NCBI GenBank assembly: GCA_013365365.1
Contig: JABVXU010000046.1
Span: forward strand, 124,001 to 188,000
DNA: 64,000 nucleotides
From: Cruorifilaria tuberocauda
Taxonomy: Eukaryota > Nematoda > Chromadorea > Rhabditida > Onchocercidae
Direction of reading: 5' to 3'
Shown: positions 1 to 13,900 of the stretch, piece by piece
How positions within the stretch are numbered: position 1 is the first letter of the stretch
How the letters are laid out: the number at the start of each line of letters is the position of its first letter
Notes under the pieces: model-generated
The model's input: only the letters and a program-made list of their open reading frames with translations
Told to the model about the DNA's origin: nothing
The model's database searches: none
Position numbers and translations under genes: made by a program

Positions 1-1189
1 CGAAGAGAGATAAGAAATAAATTTGTAAAATTATTTATTTCAAAATTTTCTAATTTTTTCTCGACTTACCAGAACTCTCTCTTTGGTTAGAATAATCTTT
101 AAATTGGTCCTTATCATAATAATTCTTGATATTTTCCTGAAATGGATGCAATCATTAATAAAAGTTTTAACTTTAAAAAAAAAAAACTTCGCCTCGAAAA
201 CCAGAAGTCTCGTACTTTCTCCATCCAAAAAACACTTTTTCTGATAATTTCTATTTATTTTCCTTCTTGTAATTCCGTAACATTCATTTCCCACTGCAAT
301 AAATTTTTCTTTATTTTACTTCAGCCTCACTCAGTCTTCACCCTTTATATTAAGCTAACTTCACGTATTTTCTGCACAAGTAAGTATATTGCTGTCATAA
401 TCAGATTAACAATATTTATTAAAGTCCTCTCATAACAACAAAGATTTCACGCTGAGTAATTTTGGAAAATTTCTCATCTTCGCATCTATCAAATTTGTTT
501 TAACAATTTCAAGCAGAAAATTTACTACAGTTAATAGTTGGAAAATTATAAAAAATCGCATAGGATGAATAAATCATGAATCGCTAGCAATGGAATTTGA
601 AATCGTTTTCAAATTCTCGTCTTTATTTTTTACAAAATTAAATTTCAAAAAAAGATTATTTTACCATTAAAGAGTGGCATTGTTTTTAATGGAAATTCAT
701 CTTTGGAATAATTTGATTGCTACTGAAACTTTAGTGAAAAACTACTGTCTAAATATTTTATAATGAACTAAAAATGAATTTACACCGCAAATTTCAAGCA
801 TACTTCATAAAATTAAGAATTGCCAATGAAAAATTTGATAAAATCTAAAATACTTCAAAAAATAAGCAATTACCTCTGTTCCTTGAAAGAATAAATTATT
901 GGAGGTATTTATAGAATGTTGTAAACGTAAGCAATTCGTTTGTCTTGCTGGCGCTAAACATACATAATTCTGACTTTTTAATTCTAACCCATTGTTATCA
1001 ATCGCTATATTATTTCGTGATATTTTATTGAATTTTACCTGAAACTTTAATTTTTCACTATTTCAAATGAAATTTTTTCCATTCGAATATAACAAATATC
1101 ACTTAATAGTAATGTCTTAATTGAAACCATAGAATAAAATGTGATGATTTTAATGAAATTAGTGTTCGTCGAATGCCAGGCAATCTTAC
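1..1189. other. No gene recognised; probable intron of the PDZ gene
   Basis: This AT-rich stretch lies downstream of the last PDZ-gene exon I can place on the minus strand (ending at 1190). It holds only short chance frames. Because that exon ends in a good GTAAG donor, the stretch is most likely intron leading to exons beyond the left edge of the window. Confidence 0.5.
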
Positions 1190-4100
1190 CATACTCTTTT
1201 TGAACGGAATACGCCTTCGAATCTCACTGCACATTTTTGCAATTAACTTTTCAGATTCCTGAACACTCGTACTCTCCAGATATGATGCGGATGATCTGGA
1301 AATGGATGATGGCGCAGATGGCTGTAGCGAAACTTGCAGCTCACTTCGAGTACGCGGTAACGGTGCCAGATGTTCATAATTGAGTGATGGCGGTGATGGC
1401 GGTGCTACAATCATTTTTGGTTCCATTTCGCGGCGCTCATTTAAATGAAAAACTTCGGAATTTGAATGCCTCAAAAAAAAAGATATGTAAAGATTATAAT
1501 TTTCTATCAGACCTAAATTTAATTTTCCATTTAAACTATAAAAGTAACTAATGCAGAAATATTGCAAAGTAATGAATCAAAATAATAAATTATTACTATA
1601 ATCAGGAAAGAGAAGCACATATTCTATTCCTCCAAATAAAGAAAAATAAATTATTTGCAAAATTACCTGATGTCATATTTATATACTGGAGTATTTTGAT
1701 GGTCTAATTTATTGTCATAAAAACCATCTCTACAACAGCAATCATTTCGTTTCAACCACTGAAAATTATGGTACTGTTTTAAAAATTAGCAATTTTAAGT
1801 AAAAAAGAAGGCAACATTTAAGTAAAAATAATACTGTTCCATATGATATAACATTTTTCTATATTTAGTCACTTATGATTGACTTATAAGATTTGAGAAG
1901 AAAGACAATAAAATTATCATAGGAAAAGTGATAGATTTCTGTGTTTAAATTTAAATTTACAATATATTTATATCTATTGAAATTAAGAGCAATATGAAGT
2001 TAAAAAGGAACTTTTTCGATGATTACAATTCAAATTTAAGGCCGCATGATTAAACCTTAAAATAAAACCCTTTACTATTGATCAAGCATTATATTTCATA
2101 ATTAAATGAAATTCTCTGATAAAATAATTTCAAAAAGAAAACAATGCTTATTGCAAACAACTTTGATGATAAGAAATAAAAGAAGAAATGAAATTGTTTG
2201 GAAAAGGAATAATTGGGGGAAGATGAGTGAGGTGGAATTGAAAAATAAGTGGAAAATGAGGAAGAAGGAAATGCCGAAAATTAAAATCATAAAATATATT
2301 ATTTTTAATAAAATAAAAGATAATAAAAGAATAATTAGAAATGTATGAGGGAACATTCGACGAAAGATTTCCTATCAAATTTCATTGTTCAATGCATCAA
2401 TGCACAAACATTGCTAATTTTTTATGTATATTTAAAGAAATTGCTAGAGATCAGTCTGGAATTCACACTTTGATAAAAATTTTTAGAATCAATTGAAAAG
2501 AGAGATCCGGTTTGATACTGATCCAATAAGTCTCTTTTCATGATCACGATGTAATCCTATCGACTTTTCAAGATTTTTAAGAATCGAAAGAGAATGAACA
2601 AGCATTTAAGTTTTTGGCTGATAAATTGTGATAACTAAGCAAAAGATTTTATTTTAATCAAATTACAATCTTTAAAAGCATCTTCTCTATTTCATCCTTT
2701 ATATTCTATTCACTATCATTCTAATCTATGATGTTAAAAAGTTTGAAAATTGAAAGTTTTAAAAGACAAGAATTAGCACTTCAAAAAGGTCATTTCAGAA
2801 CAAAAAAATGAACGTTTACAAACTGATATTGTAGAATTATCAAGTTGAACATTCTCTCTAAATTTGTTGAACAGTAATCGAATTGCAATGACAGAGCAAT
2901 GAAACTGATTTCTTCTCATACCATTAGAAATTTTATAAATACATTTCATATAGGAATTCGAAAGTTAATGAGGAAAAGTAAAAACAAACAAGAATTTTTG
3001 TTTGAATAGTGAATTCTTTTCATGGTAATTTTTTATCGAATTGACCTTTATAAAGGTGAAAGCAACTTTTTGTTTGCATCAACAATGAAAAACATTTGAT
3101 CGGTGGTGATCAAAAAGTAATATTAGATTAAATGTAAGGTAAAACTTAACAGTCCAATACTTGAAGAAGTCCTTCTAAACAATAAGCCAATTAACATAAC
3201 TATCCTTTAACAATTATTTCACCCCTCAAAGTTCAAACTTTTAAGAAGAAAAAAAAGACACTGCTGTATTACTTCTGTCCAAAATAATTGTTTTCTTCTT
3301 AAATTTACTGAATTTTAGTTTATGTTGGCAATTTGTTTTATCAATAACTTCTGAATTAAACAGAAATAAATAATGGCTGTGATAGAAGTGAACAAATTTC
3401 AGCAATTTATTTAGCTTATATCAATCTAGTATTATTGTTATTATTCAGTTTCTTGTATTTATCATTAAAAGATATTGCTACAGCGCTATGGCACTACAGC
3501 GATAGAGGGAAGCATTCAATTTGAAGATAAGTAATTAAAATATATATCAGTGAAAAATGACTGCATTACACGAATATTTCGGTAGGAATAGTTTATAATC
3601 AATAATAATTAATTTATCTATAAAAAAGTTGCGAAAATTCCTTTCAAAACCTGTTATCATCAAATGAAAAAGAGTGAGACTAGGTGAAGTTGATTTAAAT
3701 TATCTTCAGAAAAGCTAAAGAGAAATTTCCAGCTGGGAAGAAAAATAGGTCAATTAGATCGATTATAAAAGAGCACTATCATTCCACGAATTGACACTAT
3801 TTTCCAAATCAGTTCACTAACCGGACAATGGAATATTGTTGATGCTGTCGCTGCGTGTTGACCATTTTTGAGGGTTACTTCCGAATGACCTTCCATAACA
3901 ACTGATGACGGAGGACCATGAAGATTGCCGGTATTCGTAACTTTAGCATTTTCGATGATATTAGTGATAGCTGAGGATGATAATGGATCTTCATATTTCA
4001 TTATGGATGATTTCGAATGCATCCGCGCAATAACCATCAATTCCAGTTCTAATCCACTGCAATAACGATAAATTAAAATCCCTTATTCGACTTCTCCAAT

Positions 4101-7100
4101 GTGAAAACATCCTAACAATCTACTGGATAAAAATATTTTCTTCAAATTTACATCTAAATATCACGCAATTTGCGTAAGCAATCTTTCTTTGCTCGCATGC
4201 TTATAGGATGTTTAAAAGATTAAAATAATTCGCTAAAAAAAGAACTATTTTAGTTTAATCAGCTATTTTTTATTATGTAGAAGAAAGAAGAAAATTAGCA
4301 TAGATACAAAGCACTGAGTTGTACAGATTTTCATAATAAAAAATTGCATGATATGGAAAATTTTAATTCGAAAGAATGACTCATTCTTTATTGTTCAAAC
4401 AATTAATCCGATTTCATCGTCCCCATAATCTATAGCTCTCATTTCCGGAAATGTTCATATACTGTTCGCACGCCGGAACACAACAGTTGATGGGGAGCGC
4501 ATAGCCAATTCATCATTCCCAGAAATGATGCTTAATTACCAGTTTTTTTCCTTGTGCAATCTTAGTTTTACTATCACAATTATTGCAACTAATACAAAAA
4601 TCCAACTAACACTTGACATATAGGAGAAATTTGCTGAACTGATGAATACGGTAAACAAATAAGGTAAAATAAGGTAAACTTACTGAACGTTGCTATATGC
4701 ATATATTAGCTTACTAACATTGCTATAAGCAATTTCTTCCATTATTTGAATCCTTCGAGAAATGTAATCGAAAAATGAACTCATCTCAGAAATACATCTT
4801 ATGTCTTAAGAAGTTGCAGCTAAGGATGTTCAATAAGTGAAAAGAACAATAACTTGCAGCTATTTTTAGGCTTTTACTTGAGAGTTGTTATTAGTAAGGA
4901 AACATATTCGAACATTGATGTGGTTATATTAACATTTTAATCAAATTCTTCCGCTTAAAGAATTCAATTATTTTAACCTTTTCATTTCACAAATACATTC
5001 AATTATTACACTAAGAATTGATCAGAAAGCATTACCAATTTTTTTTTCATTTCATTCTCTTAAACAAAATTACACTAAAAGTTGACAATATCAATGCAAT
5101 CCAGTCAAACAGAACAAATTTTTATGAAATATCAATTAATAACAATTAACAGGTAATGTCCTGTGATGACATATACTGTTATTTAAAGTTATTAAATTAA
5201 TCGACACATTTATTTAATATCTAAATTTCTACAAACTCTTTATTCCAACTATTCCATCGGTAGTTATTCTTTATTCTAATTGCTAATTATGCATACCTGT
5301 TAAATTAGTCCATCCGATTTCATTCCCGATACATTACGATTCATTTTGAAATGAACTTTTCAAATTTTTTAAGGAGTTTATTTTAGAAGAAAACTTTTCG
5401 AACAGATTTAAAAAATTTTTATTTTTTCAAACAAACACTTTCAATATTTTAAGGGGAAGGAAAAAAGATATGAATATTTATCATGAATCTTTCATACTAT
5501 TCCATTTTTCATCATTTAACAGAATGATATTATTGATAGCGAATTTATTTTAATTAAAAATTCGATAAATTGTTCAATATATTAGTTATCAATACAATTT
5601 ATCAACATAAGAACAAAATTTTTTGATTAAATAAATTTATAAAATTAGTTTTTTATAAAATTTTGCCACAAGAAAAATTCATGACAAAATCGATAAATTA
5701 TTTCTGTCTTACCAAATCTTTGACTATCACCGGCGATAATAAATCTCATCTAATATCGAATGCTCAAATGTAATTTCAGTATTAGCATTTCCATTCCCAA
5801 TCTGCAAATCATAATTGACACTGAACAACTGGAAATGTTGAAAGATAGTTGTGATGCTTTGATGTAATGATCAACGGTGGAAGAGTGGACACAGAGAATC
5901 TTCAAAGAAGAATTTCGAATTAATAAATTTTCAATTGATGGTTTGAAAAGTCAGTCTATTGGAAACTCATTTTTCGGTACTAGAACGACTACCAGCTCAT
6001 GCGAAGAGTAGCCACTCAACTCATGAAGATAAGGAAAACCTGTCTTTCTCTTTCATTTCAACTAATAAAATTTTATACGAATCCTTCAAGTAATTAAAGT
6101 TGCATAAACTTGACAAAAATTACGATGAAAGACAAATGAATGTAATCAAGATATTGATTAAAATGCACCAAAACAATACACGATACGATTGAGAAAAAGT
6201 TTCCTGTGGTACTTCTTTTACAGTATATCATAATTTTGCTTCATTCCATCAATTTTACTGACATGATTTACTTTTATATGAAGTATACTATTAACCGATC
6301 TGGAAAAAGATTATTAATTTAGTCAACGGCGATCAAGTAAAGAAGAAAAAAGTAAACATAATGGTAGTAAATGGTAAATGAAAACATAGTGGCAAATGAA
6401 AAGAAAGGCCATCTGAAAATTATAACCATTGATAAGAATAATTCATTCAAATAAACAGGTAAATTAATCACCGAACGAAACCATTCCTTCTCCACCTTTC
6501 TCTCTCTTTCTCTCTTCCTGAGTGTTATCATTGACTTGAATAAAATACACGTCCTTGTCACTAAACAAACAAACGAATCTCAAAACTAATCAATATATAC
6601 GATTTGAAAATTCAACTGTTAATTAACAACAGGTACATTCATTTCAAAATAATTCGTTTGTTTGTTTGCTAAGCGCTCAATTTGTTTTGAAAACAAAAAA
6701 ATTTTTGCTTGCCTTTAATGATAATAATAACTTACCAGAACATTTAACAACTATTAACTCTATCAAACAAAATGAAATTTCATAGAAATCGTAAAAAATG
6801 TAAGTCTATAACTCATATATTCATTCTTTCATAAAAATTTTACTATCCAGGGATTATACAGAATCTTCAAAGAAGAATTTCGAATTAATAAATTTTTTGA
6901 AATTACCGAAAGCAAAATGAGGTCAAATACAAATTTTATAAATTGATAGGAAACAGAAGAGTTGAAATTTACTTCTTTGTTTTCATTCGATATGAGAAAA
7001 AAAAAACGAGACTTTAGTATCAATGAAGCAATGCTATGTCAACGAACATTTAATAATTACATTTGATAGAATTCATGTGACCTTTGGTAAAAGAAAATAG

Positions 7101-9205
7101 AGGGAAAGAGGAGGTCAGCGAAAAAAGGAAGTGATGGGAGAGAAAGAGAAATTTACCTTTACTGAAGGATAGATCAGCAATCATTGAAGAGTGAAAGAAA
7201 TGATCGGATCGTTGGAAGATTTAGGATAAAAGATGAAATGAATCTCCTTCAAATGTATATAAGCCAATTGAAAATGGAAACTTTTCAAGTTAGAGTAATT
7301 TCTTCTTTTCCTTCATCATTTCTCACTTTGTTTACCATTTCTCTGTTTATTTATGCTGTAAATTTTAAGAATTTTTCATCTCTTAAGCCTCCTTTTATAA
7401 ATAAAGCATTATCGATTAACTTTAAAAATTATCCATCTATCATTTCACATTTTTTTTATAAAAAAGGAACAGATTATTAATTACTTTTAAAAATTATCCA
7501 TTTATGATCCACTTATAACCGTTGGTAAAACAGTTTGAAATTTAGTTAACTTGAAATGAAATTTAGAAATCGATTGTTTGCAATTGAAAATGATATCGGA
7601 TTAGTCTTATAGGAGATATTACTATTATTGATTACTTTTTCCTTATCCATTCCTATCAATAAAAAAATCTCCCTTCCCTCAGGGACATCTATGAAAATAC
7701 GACTATTTTGGTGATAATTATGCGATTAGTAAATAGTAAAAATGAATAATTAATTGCAGAAAATAACTGCAATTATTAATTGTTAATAGCGATGGTAATT
7801 ATATTCAATGCTAACTCAGACAGACGAAAAATAAACTAATTTCACTTTTTTAATCGATAAAGGGTATAACATATTAATGAAAATACCGAAGAAGTACAGT
7901 ACAAAAAATTCAACAAGTTTCAATTATTTGTCATATAAAATTACTAAGTTTTGTCCCGATTGTTTCGATTATTGGAGTCATTCAACGAATAATTGAAAAC
8001 GGATGACATCATCATTTTCTCGGCTTTATAATTCTGGCAATTTCTTCAGATATCATTAAAATTATCGGAACAAAATTCCTGAGAATTATACAATATTGAT
8101 TATTAAATGGGAATAATCTTTTTTTAAGGGATTTTGAGGCTACGGAGATTGATTCAAGCGAAATTTATGCTTATTAGGCCTAAATGTCGAAGAAAAACAA
8201 AATGTAGCCTAAGTTAAAATCGTAGATATTCATCAGCCAATTGAGATATCGCATCCTTAAATTTGTTGTACACTTTATTCACTGATATATAATTATCAAC
8301 ATGCCTTATCTAACCACATGATTGGGGCTCTGACCTCAATGGTCATGAAAATTTGAATGGAATCCATTCTGATGGAATGTTTCAACAAATTTTAAGTTGT
8401 AAATAACCTTGCTGTAATTTTGCAAACATCACTGTAACTCATATGGCTAACATCTTGTCCATTCATTTCGATGATTCGATGACCAGATCGAAGACCAGCT
8501 TCATCCGCTGCACTTGCTGGTTTCACACTTAAGATTATCAAGGCATAAACTGTTTTCTGTATGCATTTCATTTTTTTGATTGGATTGTCCTAAAATACTT
8601 TATAAATCACCATACTGCTTCTCCTCTACTGTGATAGAAAGCTAGCTTTTCGGAAGGAATCTGTAAATTTGAAAGTAAATAATAATCCAGATGATAGAGT
8701 TGTAAATTCAGTCATCCGATAATTGTGAACAGTTAAATTCTGGATGCTTTCATATGTTCTGACGAGAAGCGAATGTTATTATGAAATTTGATAAGAATGA
8801 AAAAGAAGAAATTTTTAGAAAGTAGTAAACTAAAACCTGTTTTTAAACCTATTTACATATTTGATTAGTCTCTGAGACAGTTAGCACATTAATTTGATCG
8901 CTAATAAGCAACGTTTAACATCTTTCATCTTCAAATATTGCTACTATGTTGCTTAATCAAATTATGTGCTTTTTAAAATTTAAATATGAGGGCTAGAATT
9001 GATAATTGAGAAATTCATGCTCAAATTCGCTAATTATTTTGCAATAATTCAGAGCATAAGATAAAATGATTAAAGAACGATACCTGAAATGAATGGAAGG
9101 TGATATGTCGTATGATAAAACCATAAGGTACATCGATGGATGATCTTTTCAATATCAGTTTATTTCCAGCCATCATATATCTCTCACTATCAAGAATTAC
9201 ATGTT
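1190..9205 (-). CDS. PDZ-domain protein, partial; resembles the PDZ of ARHGAP21/23-type RhoGAPs
   Basis: Four minus-strand exons join in phase: 9205-9084, 8589-8408, 4056-3822 and 1435-1190. The first three build one PDZ domain. NKLILKRSSIDVPYGFIIRH supplies strand one and the GLGF-type ligand loop. A long insert follows, then LIILSVKPASAADEAGLRSG, HRIIEMNGQDVSHMSYSDV and the last strand LELELMVIAR. The exon 8408/4056 join splits an AG/T serine codon and gives an uninterrupted PDZ fold, which supports a 4.35 kb intron there. The long loop between early strands and the sequence GFIIRH recall the PDZ of ARHGAP21/23 (worm PAC-1, fly RhoGAP19D); I infer that relation. After the PDZ comes Ser/Pro-rich, probably disordered sequence with PPSPPSLNYEHLAPLPRTR. 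PH and RhoGAP domains, if present, lie left of the window. The 5' exon before 9205 was not found. Alternative: another cortical PDZ scaffold. Confidence 0.75.
4057..8407 (-). other. Large intron inside the PDZ domain
   Basis: This 4.35 kb intron is AT-rich and mostly featureless. A pyrimidine-rich patch lies near 6485-6520. An exon-like block at 4463-4530 (minus) is flanked by AG and GT and reads NDELAMRSPSTVVFRRAN, but it does not fit the phase of the flanking PDZ exons. It is either a chance frame or an alternative exon. Confidence 0.55.
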
Positions 9206-10986
9206 CTGCAACACAGCAATTGAATCTCTAAATTATTCTGAAACTGAAAGTTTAAGAATTATTTCAAATGCATGTTTATAGCCTTTAGAGAATTTTCTGA
9301 ACCATATTTTAGTAAGGTTTTCATCCAAAAGCAAACAAAGTTGTTTTAAATTTTTTAAGTTAAACTGCATACTTCACTGAAATGCATAAGTGTTAGCGCA
9401 GGAAATTCATAATCGATTGAAATAAACTAGTTTTTGAGCAAAACAGTTAACACATGGCAAACTCACGTTGGGTAAGTTATTAGGTTTTTCAAGGTTCATA
9501 TTATAAAAAGAAAAAAACTAATTAACATTTTTCTATTTCAGTTCTCATTCTCATTCAAATTTACTTTAACCTGTTTCATGCAGTAATTTGGACTTTTAAA
9601 ATATATGTGAATTTCAATGAAGATTTATTTCTTGTACTTTAAATGAAGCAATGCTTCATCTAATTCGCCCTATTTTTAGACTACTAAAGTTAACAGATAG
9701 CGATGATCAGAGCAATCACTAAGTTCAAAGATTGAACTTTATGCGAAAACTCATTAACAGCGCATATTTATTTACTAAACTCTCTAAGACCTACAGCTTT
9801 GTTTAGGAGCTTAGAAACTTCCTGTTTGAGAACTAGACTATTAACCAAAATTATTAAATTTTGTTCATTAATTTTAAACATATTTATAATGGAATCATTA
9901 GGATTTCCAATAAATCTAATGCAAAGCAGTTTTAATTTTTCGAAAGCGGGAGTTAAAAAATGCTATTAATCACATATAGTAATGAATATGGTAGCTATGA
10001 AGAATTGAAATTTCAGCAGGAATGAAATGAATGTCTGTATCGACGTTATTATTCTCCAAAACAAAAGGATAATAATAGAAATGCTGGATGAAATATTGAT
10101 AAGTAAAACATATGGAAAAGATAATGCATGATAAGGTTGACTATAAATAGAAGCATACTTAATATATTGGTCTTTTTTAAATTTAAGTGGTTGTAAAAGA
10201 AAACATTAATTCGAAATATAAAGCTCAATGCAGACAAAAATTGTGTAAGAAAGTGCTGCAATTATTTCAAACTTGCATTTAGCATCATCTCTTTGAAAGT
10301 TTTCTTAACTAAAACGCCATGTTTAAATATTGATCGAATTAAGAAGAGATAAATAAGTGAACTGCCATTAGTCATGAAAATTTCATATAACTTGAATGAA
10401 TCGATATAATCACTAGCACTATTACTCGTTTTATAACCATAACTATTGGACAACATATTTATAGCTGACTAATGAATCGCCAAATAGCAATTAATTACAG
10501 CATAACAGCACTTTCCCATACCACAGAAATGGGATGGTATCATTGAACCGTGTCATGACTCTATGGTATTAAACTATAAAAATCTAATACAAATCATAAG
10601 TTACCAATCAACGTTAATTACAGGCAGTTCTCCTTTCTTTCTTATCCTTCATCATGAGCCTTTCTTTTATCAGGTCAGTGACTATTAATTGTTGCTGCAC
10701 AATGTTCAATTTGATAGCAATTAATTGAATACTTCACTGTTATATGATTAAAATGAAATAAAAGAAGTGATTGGAGAAATTGAACATTTAAATGATATAA
10801 ACATAATATACTTGCAACATTACAAAGATTCTTTCATAGGAAAGGGAAATAATAAAGGAAGAATAGCTTGGTTAAAGCTAACTAACAATCTATCGCATAA
10901 CAAACAACACATTAACATTCCTCCTACTTTATTCGTTATTGTAGAAAACAGGCGGAGGATACAATAGAAGTGGGTGGAGAAGACAA
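9206..10986. other. Intergenic region between divergent genes
   Basis: The region lies between the first PDZ exon found (minus) and the start of the unrecognised plus-strand gene. It probably holds the missing 5' exon of the PDZ gene and both promoters. Short frames near 10049-10456 are AT-rich and hydrophobic and look like chance. I see no RNA gene. Confidence 0.4.
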
Positions 10987-13900
10987 ATGCGCAATGGCGC
11001 ATCGACAACAGCTGTTGCTAGACGTTCCATTAACGAATTATCAAAAAGGAGTAATAGTGATTGGGATGCTAAAAATAAACGTAAACTACTGAGAGTAAAG
11101 AACAGAAAGCATTAAAATCAAAATAAGTAATTTAATAATTGAGTTTAATAAGTTGGGCTGTGAGCTATACATAATTCTAATTCTTGAAAATAAAAATGAA
11201 AATTATCATTTGGAATGTTTAACAATTGTGGATAAAAGATCGTCATACTAGAATGTAGTGATTTTATCAATAAAGAATGATAGCAGAAATTAGAATCTTT
11301 TCTTCATTAATCAATTTAAATACACATCGCATCGGAGCAAATTTAATAATACTCCGACAGAGAAGTTTGTGGAAATCAATGAAGATTTGAAGTCATAGAA
11401 TAGTCCTTTAGTATTTCGACAACAATAGCAAATATCAATGATTTCATAATGTTTCTGTCAGGAGGTCAAAAGTCAATTGCTCCTATCTTTGACCAAACAT
11501 CAATAGTGCAAGTTCCGTCTTTGCCAATGAATTGTGCATTTGCATGCATAGAGTGATTCATCTTCTGGTCCCATCAAATAATTTTTTTTTTGATTTAATC
11601 GTCAGAAAGCAAATTGCATTGAATTTCTAATAATCATTAATTAGAAATTAGAATAAGGTGTCAAATCACTTTCTAAGAAAGATATTCACCGGATAGAAAG
11701 AACGGATCAGACTGATAAGAATGATAACAACCCTAAAAACGATTGCAACTCCTTAAATGCTCCAATAAGTGTTGTTGATTCAAGCAGATATGAATTTCAA
11801 TCATGAATCATCGGAATAAACTTCAAAAATTTCTCTTATCTTCTTTTATCAACTTCATTATAACTGGGAATATCAAGATCTATCCTCGGACAACGTCGAA
11901 ATTTCTATCACAATTTTGATGTTACTGAAAATTAACAATACATTCATGAGAAGAGCTGAACATCCTTTCAATATAATTGAAAACAAATTTCCGCCATAAG
12001 CGCAAATAATAAACTGTCTACTTCATAGTTCATGAAATTTACTATAAAGAAACAATGAGGTGATAGAACAGTTAAATAATTTGACCATAGGAACCAAGGT
12101 CAGTGGCTATTACAATGCTAGTGGTTGAATGAAATAAGGAAAAAAAGAGAAATGATCAGAGGTCAATGTTACTGGTATCGGCAGTACGTGAAAATTGGGA
12201 CAGTGATAAAGAGAATGAATTGGTTTTCCAACAATATATGGAACATATGGAATCATATCTTAAGAAGCAATGGAATGAACTAAACAGAATTGCGGTAATT
12301 AAACAATAACGGCCAATCAATCTGCAACTTTTATTTTCACAAAAATTGATCTTACTGCATAGTGTATTTGAGTAATAAAAAAACTTCCATATATTGAAGT
12401 TAATCTTTCCCAAAATATTCAGCATCTAGGACGAAGATGGGACGACATTGCCAACATTATATCCAGGAACATGATAATATTTTAGCATTTGTAAAGAACC
12501 CGTATATCATATCAGGAAATGCATAATACAATCAGTAATCAATGCATTCGAGCTTCTAATTGTTAACAATTAATAAATAAGGAACAGTAGTGATAAATGT
12601 CAGTAACATAAGGAGATAATAGGGATAACAAAAACAATGAAACATAGAACCTCCTTTATCAATCGAAGTTATTTTTGTTTCAGTTTTTTATCTATATTTC
12701 GGCAAATCCGAAAATATAGGTAGAAAATCATTTAATATATCATGCAGGCTGCATATCAAGTTCTGTTAACACGAGTAGAGGGATTAACTACGCTGACTCT
12801 TCAATACATTAAATGTTCAACATCGATACATCATACCGACTGGATGGTCAATAATTCCGCTTATTTAAAGCTTGGCATTTGTTTTCTAAGGTAATTCAAA
12901 GTAGGACCTTATGGAGGTCTTGAATGATTCATGAGTGTCCAATCCATCACTACTGCCTCAAATTCAATGAAAAAGTTCTTTTTTGGTGAGCTTTGAAATG
13001 GCATGTCGAACATATATGACATGTCGAAATGTAAAATGAGACCAACTGGATATCAAACTAGTTTTTAATCAATGTTTCAAGGTCCGAAGATATCAAAAAT
13101 TGAATTCAGCCAAAAAATGACCTTTTATTTTAAAATTATTGAATGACAAAAATTATGATAGAAGAAACATTTACTATGAGAAAAACTAATAACACAGAAG
13201 TATTCACGCACGGAAGTTCATTAAATACCTTGAAGACCGTTTGGACAGAGAAATTCTGAAAAATTTAGTAATACGTTCTTATTCTTGCTTATTTTCAGTC
13301 ACAAACGACAAGAAGACATTGTGAAGGATGCTTTGAGGTAAGCAACAAACCAGAGTTTTACAAATGTATGACAAATACAGCTAATATAACGAAAGATTTC
13401 TATTTCTGTCACGATTTATCTTTAGACATCGACTGCAGTTTTTGTATCCTATACTTTCTTTTCAGTGGTCTATTCCATTTATTCCGTCCTGATGTCCGCA
13501 AAAGCTTCGGTTTTTCTTTCCGTGATCCTAATTCGTCTGGCATTATTCTATTATCAACTGTAAATCCTGTTGCTTCAACAGATGAATTCTGAGAGCTGAA
13601 GAGCAGAATTATGGTTTGAAATTTATTGGAAAACTGCAGGTGAGTGTTTTTTAAAAATCGATAATAATGAAATAGATTGCTCTGTATAACTCTGAATCAG
13701 AATAAAATCAAACTTTTATGCAATAGTGTTTGAAAAATCCACAAAATTAAACCTTTCATTGATGCAGTAATCTTCCGGAAAAGGATCCTTGGAAATTAAA
13801 ATGTAAATCGTTGGAGCATCTACATGGACCAGTATTCTGAAATATCAATTGCAAAATTCTTTACAGTGACAACTGATGTCTGACATTTTTCGATATTAAT

